Shown here: piece after piece, positions 1-4,995 of the stretch | Layout: each line of letters begins with the position of its first letter | Numbering within the stretch: the first letter of the stretch is position 1 | Notes under the pieces: model-generated | Told to the model about the DNA's origin: nothing | The model's database searches: none | What the model saw: only the letters and a program-made list of their open reading frames with translations | Position numbers and translations under genes: made by a program | NCBI GenBank assembly: GCA_023392115.1 | Contig: JAEVZT010000203.1 | Location: forward strand, 1-6,258 | Reading direction: 5' to 3' | Source: Chloroflexota bacterium | Lineage (GTDB): Bacteria > Chloroflexota > Anaerolineae > Aggregatilineales > Phototrophicaceae | Length of the DNA stretch: 6,258 bases

Positions 1-100
1 GGCTTGCGAAGCAAGCAGGGTGAGGTTGAAACAGGCGGGAACAGAGCGAACATCAATACCGAACAAGCCTTCAAAGTCCCAGAGGTTGTTCAGCCCTGTT
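1..100. other. Non-coding left edge with two small hairpins
   Basis: I see no credible gene here; this is the 3' flank of the minus-strand cyclotransferase gene. Bases 2-7 (GCTTGC) and 11-16 (GCAAGC) form a 6-bp stem with a GAA loop. This could be a terminator for the minus-strand gene, but any T-run would lie to the left of the window, so it cannot be judged. A second imperfect stem pairs GAACAA (61-66) plus CCT (68-70) with AGG (83-85) plus TTGTTC (86-91), with G67 bulged. No T-tract follows it on the minus strand, so it is a poor intrinsic terminator. Confidence 0.35.
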
Positions 101-916
101 CTACGGCTCGTAGGGGATGAAGCGCACCTCGAACAACTGCGACCACAGCTTACCGGTGATCAGGAACGTTTCGCTTTCGGGGTCATAGGCGATGCCGTTG
201 AGGACGCCGCCGGGATCAGCCGGGCGATCTTCAGGCGCGAGCAGCCCGCGCAGGTCGATCAAGCCATCAACCACGCCGCTCCACTTGTCGATCCGCACGA
301 TGAAATCCGTCTGCCAGACATTGGCGTAGATCGAGTCGTCGACGCACTCCAACTCGTTGATCTGCACCAGCGGCTGATCGCCAAACGTGACGTTGAGCGT
401 GTCGAGGACGCGGAAGTTTTCCGGGTCGCGGACGGTGATCACGTCGCTGCCGTCGCTCATGTAAAGCGATTCGCCGTCGTAGCACAAGCCCCAGCCTTCG
501 CCCCGATACGAGAAGGACTGCTCGAAGCGGAAGGTGTCGAGGTCGTAAACCAACGCCGAACGTTCCTGCCATGTGATCTGGATCAGGCGGTCGTCGACCA
601 GCGCCAGCCCTTCGGCGAACAGCGATGGCACAAGCTCGTGCTGGCGCAGAACTTCGCCCGTCTCCGGGTCAACCTCACGCAGCGTTGACTCCCCGTAGCG
701 ACCGGTGCTTTCGTAGAGCAGCCCATCGTGGAGCAGCAGCCCCTGTGTGAACGCGTTCGGATCGTGCGGTCGAACCGACAAGATTTCCGGGACGAACAGG
801 TCGACGCCGGGCGGAACTTGCGCGACCGGAAAGGCAGCGTGGGTGATCGGCGCGAACACGCCGAGCGCAATTAACATCAGCAAAGTGGCAAACGGGGCAC
901 GACGGATGTTCAACAT
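101..916 (-). CDS. Exported glutaminyl-peptide cyclotransferase (plant/bacterial beta-propeller type)
   Basis: The 271-residue product matches the glutamine cyclotransferase family, which converts N-terminal glutamine of peptides to pyroglutamate with release of ammonia. The family is a five-bladed beta-propeller unrelated to the zinc-dependent animal enzymes. Family hallmarks are visible in order: HDPNAFTQGL (51-60), ESTGRYGES (69-77), ITWQE (114-118), EGWGLCYDG (140-148), SDGSD (154-158), NELE (187-190), ANVWQTD (198-204), LNGIAYD (239-245) and TGKLW (254-258). Length is normal and the gene looks intact. A Sec signal peptide is clear: positive residues R5 and R6, hydrophobic stretch about 9-22, and probable cleavage near THA-A (27/28). 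The enzyme should therefore act outside the membrane. The start is supported by AAGGAGA at 921-927, a few bases upstream on the minus strand. The preceding DinB-like gene ends in a strong terminator, so this gene probably has its own promoter. Confidence 0.93.
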   Translation of the reverse strand: MLNIRRAPFATLLMLIALGVFAPITHAAFPVAQVPPGVDLFVPEILSVRPHDPNAFTQGLLLHDGLLYESTGRYGESTLREVDPETGEVLRQHELVPSLFAEGLALVDDRLIQITWQERSALVYDLDTFRFEQSFSYRGEGWGLCYDGESLYMSDGSDVITVRDPENFRVLDTLNVTFGDQPLVQINELECVDDSIYANVWQTDFIVRIDKWSGVVDGLIDLRGLLAPEDRPADPGGVLNGIAYDPESETFLITGKLWSQLFEVRFIPYEP

Positions 917-942
917 CTTCTCTCCTTCAGCCAGCGCCGTTA

Positions 943-972
943 ACTATAGCCCCGAAAAACGCACAGAGGCAA
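943..972 (-). promoter_or_regulatory. Candidate promoter of the cyclotransferase gene
   Basis: On the minus strand TATAGT (943-948, five of six matches to TATAAT) lies 18 nt after TTGCCT (967-972, four of six matches to TTGACA). Transcription would start near 936, which leaves room for the ribosome binding site at 921-927. The -35 hexamer falls inside one arm of the upstream terminator hairpin. The -35 match is weak, so this rests mainly on the -10 and on the need for a promoter after the terminator. Confidence 0.35.
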
Positions 973-993
973 GCGGTTCGCTTGCCTCTGTGC
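954..993 (-). terminator. Strong rho-independent terminator of the DinB-like gene
   Basis: A perfect 15-bp stem pairs 961-975 with 979-993 around a 3-nt loop (976-978). Read on the minus strand, the stem is followed at once by GTTTTT (960-955), the classic layout of an intrinsic terminator. It begins 22 nt after the stop codon of the DinB-like gene at 1016-1018. On the plus strand no T-run follows directly, and no plus-strand gene ends here, so termination is expected on the minus strand only. Confidence 0.9.
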
Positions 994-1015
994 CACAAAG
1001 ACAGAAACTGTTTTT

Positions 1016-1510
1016 CTACAGTTCAGGCGCGGCGTGTTTCACGCGCCTTGGAGCGGCTTCGGCACGCTTGAGGATCGTCACCCGGTTGCGGATGTGCTCC
1101 TCAATCAACCGAACGCGCTCGCCCAGCGTGCAAAAGCCGCTGTCGTGCTTGACCGGGAAGTTCACCGACCAGTCCGGAATCGCGCGCAGGTACTCGTCAA
1201 GTTCATGCTGGACGGCGGCTAACCTGCTCGCCAGAAACGTCTGCGGCTCAGCAGCGTATCGCTGCCGGGCAATCGCATTGATCGACTCGTAGGTGCCCTG
1301 CCTCAGTTCCGGCTTGCGACCCTCCAAGATCGCCTTGGCGATCGAAAGGTACTGCTCGTGCCAGTACACCATTTGCGCGAGCACGCCGCGCGCCGTCTGG
1401 TGTCCGTCGGACAGCGTCTCATCAACACAGCACAGATACGCGGCTGCATCGGCGACCGTGCGGTTGAGCGCCTCAAGGAGGTGTTCCCGGTTGGGAGTCT
1501 GGTCTGTCAT
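1016..1510 (-). CDS. DinB/ClbS-like four-helix-bundle protein
   Basis: The 164-residue product has the size and all-helical pattern of the DinB / ClbS-DfsB superfamily of small four-helix bundles, some of which bind a metal through histidines. Likely landmarks are the second helix with MVYWHEQY (H51 in the usual 'aHl..W' position), the 'YESINA' segment (74-79) that often follows the loop in ClbS/DfsB-type members, an IPDW turn (111-114) and the last helix with EEHIRNR (H139). H122 could be a further ligand. Known members include thiol-dependent transferases and ClbS, a colibactin-resistance hydrolase; the substrate here cannot be told. The frame stays open upstream to 1627, but I chose the start at 1510 because AAAGGAG (1519-1525) sits 8 nt before it and a 12-bp inverted repeat lies just beyond. 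There is no signal peptide, so it is cytoplasmic. The family call is by pattern only and is less sure than the other genes. Confidence 0.7.
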   Translation of the reverse strand: MTDQTPNREHLLEALNRTVADAAAYLCCVDETLSDGHQTARGVLAQMVYWHEQYLSIAKAILEGRKPELRQGTYESINAIARQRYAAEPQTFLASRLAAVQHELDEYLRAIPDWSVNFPVKHDSGFCTLGERVRLIEEHIRNRVTILKRAEAAPRRVKHAAPEL

Positions 1511-1542
1511 CACACCTACTCCTTTCCGTAGACGATGCGAGT

Positions 1543-1573
1543 ACAGTGCAAATCGCCGCATGATTTGCACTGT
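1543..1573. promoter_or_regulatory. Perfect 12-bp inverted repeat, candidate operator
   Basis: ACAGTGCAAATC (1543-1554) and GATTTGCACTGT (1562-1573) are exact reverse complements separated by 7 bases. The element lies 32 bp upstream of the DinB-like start codon, beyond its ribosome binding site. No T-run follows on either strand, so it is not a standard terminator. A weak minus-strand promoter reading (TTTACG, 17 nt, GCAAAT) would put the -10 inside the repeat, which would suit a repressor site. It could also act as an RNA hairpin in the transcript. Confidence 0.55.
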
Positions 1574-1605
1574 CTTCATCTCTACCGTAAAGCGCCGGTG
1601 TGACG

Positions 1606-1628
1606 GATGTCCAGTGGAAAAGGACATC
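1606..1628. repeat. 7-bp inverted repeat downstream of the GTPase gene
   Basis: GATGTCC (1606-1612) pairs with GGACATC (1622-1628) across a 9-nt loop, 15 bp past the stop codon of the minus-strand GTPase gene. It could form a hairpin at the 3' end of that transcript. No T-tract follows on the minus strand, so it is at best a weak terminator or an mRNA-stabilising stem. Together with the 1543-1573 repeat it accounts for most of the 1511-1642 gap. Confidence 0.3.
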
Positions 1629-1642
1629 TCTTGCCGTGATCT

Positions 1643-2968
1643 TTATCCCAAAACTGCCAGCTTCTCGTCAAGCACCGATTCAAGGGTCGGCGTGCCGACG
1701 ACCTGCAGCTCATAGCGGACGCGCATCATCGGCAGCGACACCTTGACCAAGCGCGTCAAGTCGATCGGCGTGGCGGCGAGGACGAGATCGGCAGCCGTCG
1801 CGTTGATCGTCGCTTCGAGGTCGCCGATCTGTTCCGAGCCGTAACCCATCGCCGGCAGCACCGCGCCGGTCGTTGGGTATTTGGCATACGTCGCCGCGAT
1901 CGAACCGACGGCGAACGGGCGCGGATCGACGATTTCCGCCGCGCCGAAACGTTTGGCGGCGATCACGCCCGCGCCGTAGCCCATTTCGCCATGTGTCAGC
2001 GTGGGACCGTCTTCGATGACGAGGACGCGCTTGCCGCGAATCGCCAGCGGGTCGTCGACGAAGATCGGCGACGCCGCCTCGAGGACAATGGCATTGGGGT
2101 TGACCGACTGAATGTTGTCGCGCACCTTGAGCACATTGGCGTAATCGGCGGTGTCAATCTTGTTGATGACGACGATGTCCGCCATGCGCAAGTTCGTTTC
2201 GCCGGGATGGTAGATCAACTCATGCCCCGGTCGGTGCGGGTCGACGACGACGATGTGCAAGTCGGATGCGTAGAACGGCGTGTCGTTGTTGCCGCCGTCC
2301 CAGATAACCACGTCGGCTTCCGCTTCGGCGCGGCGCAGAATCGCCTCGTAGTCAACGCCGGCGAAGATGATAGCGCCGCGATCGATGTACGGCTCGTATT
2401 CTTCGCGCTCCTCGATCGTCGTTTCGTGCTTGTCGAGATCGTCGTACGTCGCAAAGCGCTGCACCGCCTGCGCCGCGAGATAGCCATACGGCATCGGGTG
2501 GCGGATGGCAACGACGCGCAGCCCGCGCTCCTGAAGCAGCGAGACGATCGCGCGCGAGGTCTGGCTCTTGCCGCTGCCGGTGCGCGCCGCGCAGATCGAG
2601 ATCACCGGGCGGGTGCTGCGAATCTGCGTGCTGTTCAAGCCCATCAGGCGGTAATCCGCCCCCGCAGCCAGCACCTGCGACGCCTTATGCATGACGTATT
2701 CGTGCTTCACGTCACTGTAGGCGAAGATCACCTGCTCGATGTTGTGCTGGTGAATCAGGGTATCAAGCTCGACTTCATCGTAAATCGGGATGCCTTCAGG
2801 GTACAGCCGCCCCGCGAGATCCGCCGGGTAACGCCCCCCGCCCATGCCGGGAATCTGTGTGGCGGTGAAGGCGACTACTTCATAAGCCTCGTTGTCGCGG
2901 AAGTAGACATTGAAATTATGAAAATCGCGCCCAGCCGCGCCCATAATCAAAACACGAGTGCGAGACAT
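1643..2968 (-). CDS. COG2403 GTPase, cyclic 2,3-diphosphoglycerate synthetase-like
   Basis: The 441-residue protein matches the predicted-GTPase family COG2403, whose members are often annotated as cyclic 2,3-diphosphoglycerate synthetase after the methanogen enzyme, which closes an intramolecular phosphoanhydride on 2,3-diphosphoglycerate using ATP. The N-terminal part is a nucleotide-binding-like fold with IMGAAGRDFHNFN (8-20) and the conserved TQIPGMGGGRYPADLAG region (37-53). The C-terminal part has a P-loop, ARTGSGKS (128-135), a WDGGNND segment that may serve as Walker B (223-229), and NKID (269-272), the NKxD guanine-specificity motif. Length is normal and no residues look broken. The start is supported by AGGAG at 2975-2979, 6 nt upstream. 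The protein is cytoplasmic. Known bacteria mostly lack evidence of cyclic diphosphoglycerate, so the substrate of bacterial members should be treated as unknown. It is divergent from an acylphosphatase gene. Confidence 0.85.
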   Translation of the reverse strand: MSRTRVLIMGAAGRDFHNFNVYFRDNEAYEVVAFTATQIPGMGGGRYPADLAGRLYPEGIPIYDEVELDTLIHQHNIEQVIFAYSDVKHEYVMHKASQVLAAGADYRLMGLNSTQIRSTRPVISICAARTGSGKSQTSRAIVSLLQERGLRVVAIRHPMPYGYLAAQAVQRFATYDDLDKHETTIEEREEYEPYIDRGAIIFAGVDYEAILRRAEAEADVVIWDGGNNDTPFYASDLHIVVVDPHRPGHELIYHPGETNLRMADIVVINKIDTADYANVLKVRDNIQSVNPNAIVLEAASPIFVDDPLAIRGKRVLVIEDGPTLTHGEMGYGAGVIAAKRFGAAEIVDPRPFAVGSIAATYAKYPTTGAVLPAMGYGSEQIGDLEATINATAADLVLAATPIDLTRLVKVSLPMMRVRYELQVVGTPTLESVLDEKLAVLG

Positions 2969-2987
2969 ACTTCGCTCCTATAAGATG

Positions 2988-3062
2988 ACACAATTTTGCG
3001 CTTGACAATAGCGTAACGCATCAAGCCTCGATGCTGCTATCCGTACACAATTGTGCGTGACG
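2988..3062. repeat. Duplicated ACACAATT-N-TGCG motif in the divergent region
   Basis: ACACAATTTTGCG (2988-3000) and ACACAATTGTGCG (3045-3057) differ at one base and lie 57 bp apart in the same orientation. Both are followed by a TGAC sequence (within TTGACA at 3002-3007, and at 3058-3061). The second copy contains the perfect palindrome CACAATTGTG (3046-3055). The pair sits between the divergent GTPase and acylphosphatase genes and abuts the candidate acylphosphatase promoter, so it could be a two-site operator. Confidence 0.45.
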
Positions 3063-3085
3063 TTTTTCACGGACTAAATTACAAT
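3057..3085 (+). promoter_or_regulatory. Candidate promoter of the acylphosphatase gene
   Basis: GTGACG (3057-3062, four of six matches to TTGACA) and TACAAT (3080-3085, five of six to TATAAT) are separated by 17 nt. Transcription would begin near 3092 and give a leader of about 60 nt. That leader contains a 5-bp hairpin, GGCGC (3106-3110) with GCGCC (3118-3122). The -35 overlaps the end of the second copy of the duplicated motif, consistent with regulation at this promoter. Confidence 0.5.
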
Positions 3086-3151
3086 GAAGAATAATGAAAA
3101 AGAGGGGCGCGTGGACAGCGCCATCGACTACGCTGAGGAGAAGGAACGACG

Positions 3152-3421
3152 ATGCAGCGGCTTCACGCAATTGTTCGCGGACACGTCCAAGGGGTGAGTT
3201 TTCGCTACGAAACACTGCGCAAAGCGTTTGAGATCGGCGTGACCGGCTGGGTGCGCAACCTGCCCGACGGTTCGGTCGAAGTCACCGCCGAAGGCGAACG
3301 CGCGCAGCTTCAACGCCTGCTCGATTTTCTCCATCGTGGACCGCCCGCCGCGCGCGTCTCCAACGTGCAAACCGAGTGGTTGGCGGCGGCGGGCAATTTC
3401 GAACGCTTCGAAATCCACTAA
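3152..3421 (+). CDS. acyP: Acylphosphatase
   Basis: The 89-residue product is a complete acylphosphatase, a small cytoplasmic alpha/beta sandwich that hydrolyses carboxyl-phosphate bonds such as those in acetyl phosphate, carbamoyl phosphate and 1,3-bisphosphoglycerate. The signature GHVQGVSFR (10-18) supplies the phosphate-binding loop and catalytic Arg18, and GWVRNLPDGSVEV (32-44) holds catalytic Asn36. Length is typical (about 90). The family often has Gly or another small residue where Ser16 stands here; both catalytic residues are kept. The start has a purine-rich ribosome binding region, GAGGAGAAGGA (3135-3145). The stop codon lies 7 bp from that of the convergent GH4 gene, so any terminator must lie inside the neighbour. 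Confidence 0.96.
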   Translation: MQRLHAIVRGHVQGVSFRYETLRKAFEIGVTGWVRNLPDGSVEVTAEGERAQLQRLLDFLHRGPPAARVSNVQTEWLAAAGNFERFEIH

Positions 3422-3428
3422 AACGGTG

Positions 3429-4799
3429 TTACTGCCAATCCCCGATCAACTGACGATGCGCCTCGACGTACTCGTTGACCAGCGCCCGCGCCAGAGGGTA
3501 TGAACCGATCAATGGATGAACCGTGAGCGCTTCCGTCGCCAGCCGGCGCGAGCGCTTGAGGATCGCCTGCACGCCGAATCGCTCGTACAGCTTGACATCG
3601 CGCATCAGCAGGTACTGGTGTTCGGGCACAGCGCCGATACGGATCGGGCGGATGCCGTCCGCGTCGATCCAGCAGCTGACCTCGACAACGTCGTCGTCGC
3701 GCATGCCGTCGATCGCGCCGTTGTTCGGCACGTTCAGCCCGGTATACAGCGGCGTATTGTTGACGATTGCTTCAACGCAGCCCAACGCCACCCCGGCATA
3801 GCCTTCATCCTCTTCGATTTCTGACACTTCAGCCGGCGCGCGCTGCCCCTTATCCGTTTTGGCGTGCGCCATGTAGGTCGCGTGACGCTGTCCCATCACG
3901 TCGCGGTAAATGCTCAGCTTCTCGTCGCGGTCGCTCGTCGCGCGCAGCCGATCGAGAAGTTCGTGATTCAGGCGAACAATCTGCTCGCCGCGCGTCTCCG
4001 ACTTAGCATTCAGCGCCTCCAGCGCCTCGTGACGGTGGTAGTAGTAATGCAGGTACTCATTCAGGTACATCCCCTGCCAAGCGCGCAGACCGGGATCGAA
4101 CATCGACATATGCGTCGCGGCGATAAATTCCGGGTTATCGAGCAGGGCGGCGAGGACTTCCTCGCTGTCGTAGCCGCAGCCTTCGACGCACACGCTCCGC
4201 GTCCACGACAGGTGATTCAAGCCATATACCTCATGATGGACGCATTCAAGCGGCACGTTCATGAACCGGCTGACGGCGTGCTGCGCGCCGTTGGCGCTGT
4301 CGCAGATGCCGACGACGCGCTCGATGCCGGAGTCATGGAGCGCCTGCGCGACCAGTCCAGCGGGATTGGTGAAGTTGTAGAGCCACGCGTCCGGCGCGCC
4401 GACTTCCGCCAGCGTCCGCGCATAGTCGAGGATCGCCGGGATGCTGCGCATCGCCATCGCAAAGCCGCCCGCGCCGGTCGTCTCCTGCCCCAGAACGCCA
4501 TGCTTGAAGGCGATACGCTCGTCAACTGCCCGCCCCTGTTCTAAGCCGGGGCGAATCGTCGTGATGACGTGACTCGCTTCGCGCAGCGATTCGCGCGCGT
4601 CCGTACTCAGGACGATCTTAAACGACGCTCCCTGCTGCTCCGCCAGCATCAACACCAGATCGCCGATCAGGTTGAGTTTGTCGGCATCATTGTCCATCAA
4701 CCAGACTTCTTGGAGATCGAGACGCTGCGCGCGCCGCACCAATGCTCTGACCAGACTGGGAGTCCGAACACCCGCGCCGCCGATGATCGTCAGTTTCAT
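3429..4799 (-). CDS. GH4 family glycosidase, probably 6-phospho-beta-glucosidase-like
   Basis: The 456-residue product belongs to glycoside hydrolase family 4, NAD+- and divalent-metal-dependent enzymes that cleave glycosides (often 6-phosphoglycosides) by oxidation at C3 and elimination. The Rossmann start IIGGAGVRTPSLV (5-17) and acidic MDNDADK (35-41) bind NAD. GQETTGAGGFA (104-114), YNFTNPAGLV (141-150), GICDSANG (164-171, metal ligand Cys166) and YGLNHLSW (192-199, metal ligand His196) follow the family order. A tyrosine in NEYLHYYY (247-254) is probably the catalytic base. The residue after Cys166 is Asp, where the well-studied phosphoglucosidases have Asn. I chose 4799 rather than the upstream ATG at 4895 because the Rossmann motif begins there and AAAGGTGG (4806-4813) lies 6 nt upstream; the extra 32 residues look non-native. 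No PTS, ABC transporter or regulator gene is adjacent, so the substrate cannot be read from context. Confidence 0.9.
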   Translation of the reverse strand: MKLTIIGGAGVRTPSLVRALVRRAQRLDLQEVWLMDNDADKLNLIGDLVLMLAEQQGASFKIVLSTDARESLREASHVITTIRPGLEQGRAVDERIAFKHGVLGQETTGAGGFAMAMRSIPAILDYARTLAEVGAPDAWLYNFTNPAGLVAQALHDSGIERVVGICDSANGAQHAVSRFMNVPLECVHHEVYGLNHLSWTRSVCVEGCGYDSEEVLAALLDNPEFIAATHMSMFDPGLRAWQGMYLNEYLHYYYHRHEALEALNAKSETRGEQIVRLNHELLDRLRATSDRDEKLSIYRDVMGQRHATYMAHAKTDKGQRAPAEVSEIEEDEGYAGVALGCVEAIVNNTPLYTGLNVPNNGAIDGMRDDDVVEVSCWIDADGIRPIRIGAVPEHQYLLMRDVKLYERFGVQAILKRSRRLATEALTVHPLIGSYPLARALVNEYVEAHRQLIGDWQ

Positions 4800-4828
4800 G
4801 AAGTTCCACCTTTCTCTACTGCCGTCAG

Positions 4829-4856
4829 AGTATAACCGCGATCCCGTGAACGTAAA
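4829..4856 (-). promoter_or_regulatory. Candidate promoter of the GH4 gene
   Basis: On the minus strand TTTACG (4851-4856, four of six) and TATACT (4829-4834, five of six) are separated by 16 nt. Transcription would start near 4822, giving a leader of about 23 nt that includes the ribosome binding site at 4806-4813. The repeat cluster at 4879-4900 lies about 22 bp beyond the -35, where an activator or repressor could bind. Confidence 0.5.
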
Positions 4857-4878
4857 CAGAACCCTAATGTTAAATTCG

Positions 4879-4906
4879 TGCAATATGGAATGCAATATTG
4901 TATAGT
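4879..4906. promoter_or_regulatory. TGCAATAT direct and inverted repeat, candidate regulatory site
   Basis: TGCAATAT occurs at 4879-4886 and again at 4891-4898, a 12-bp period. In addition CAATAT (4881-4886) and ATATTG (4895-4900) form an inverted repeat with 8 bases between. The AT-rich cluster lies in the region between the divergent GH4 and LysM genes and is directly followed by TATAGT (4901-4906). That hexamer is a possible plus-strand -10 for the LysM gene, although the matching -35 is poor (GTGCAA, three of six). Confidence 0.4.
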
Positions 4907-4917
4907 ACGGAAGACTT

Positions 4918-4949
4918 CGCCGAATTCACCGCAACTTTTCGGCGGTTTT
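4918..4949 (+). terminator. Leader hairpin followed by a short T-run, possible attenuator
   Basis: CGCCGAA (4918-4924) pairs perfectly with TTCGGCG (4938-4944) across a 13-nt loop, followed by G and TTTT (4946-4949). This resembles a weak intrinsic terminator on the plus strand. It lies between the possible -10 at 4901-4906 and the LysM gene start at 4996, so it would sit in that gene's leader. The T-run is short and the loop large; it may equally be a stabilising stem or chance. Confidence 0.3.
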
Positions 4950-4995
4950 CCAGTCGTATAGGTAATGACGGTTTTCAAAGAGAGGAACTATCCCC

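Noticed and set aside
20..688. Long plus-strand open frame opposite the cyclotransferase gene
   Set aside because: It is fully antisense to a gene with many family motifs and shows no recognisable domain; GC-rich codon use keeps the opposite strand open.
1991..2983. 330-codon plus-strand open frame opposite the GTPase gene
   Set aside because: It overlaps a motif-rich GTPase, its product is an Arg/Val/Asp-rich shadow without a domain, and it would also cover the ribosome binding site of the real gene.
3002..3007. Exact TTGACA as a plus-strand -35
   Set aside because: No acceptable -10 lies 16-18 nt downstream (GCCTCG at 17 nt).
2980..3008. Minus-strand promoter TTGTCA-N17-TCTTAT for the GTPase gene
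   Set aside because: The spacing and -35 look good, but transcription would start near 2973 and leave out the ribosome binding site at 2975-2979.
3864..4544. 226-codon plus-strand open frame opposite the GH4 gene
   Set aside because: Antisense shadow of a conserved gene, with no recognisable domain or ribosome binding site.
4800..4895. Upstream extension of the GH4 gene to the ATG at 4895
   Set aside because: The added residues precede the Rossmann motif, lack family similarity, and would run through the candidate promoter; the start at 4799 has its own ribosome binding site.
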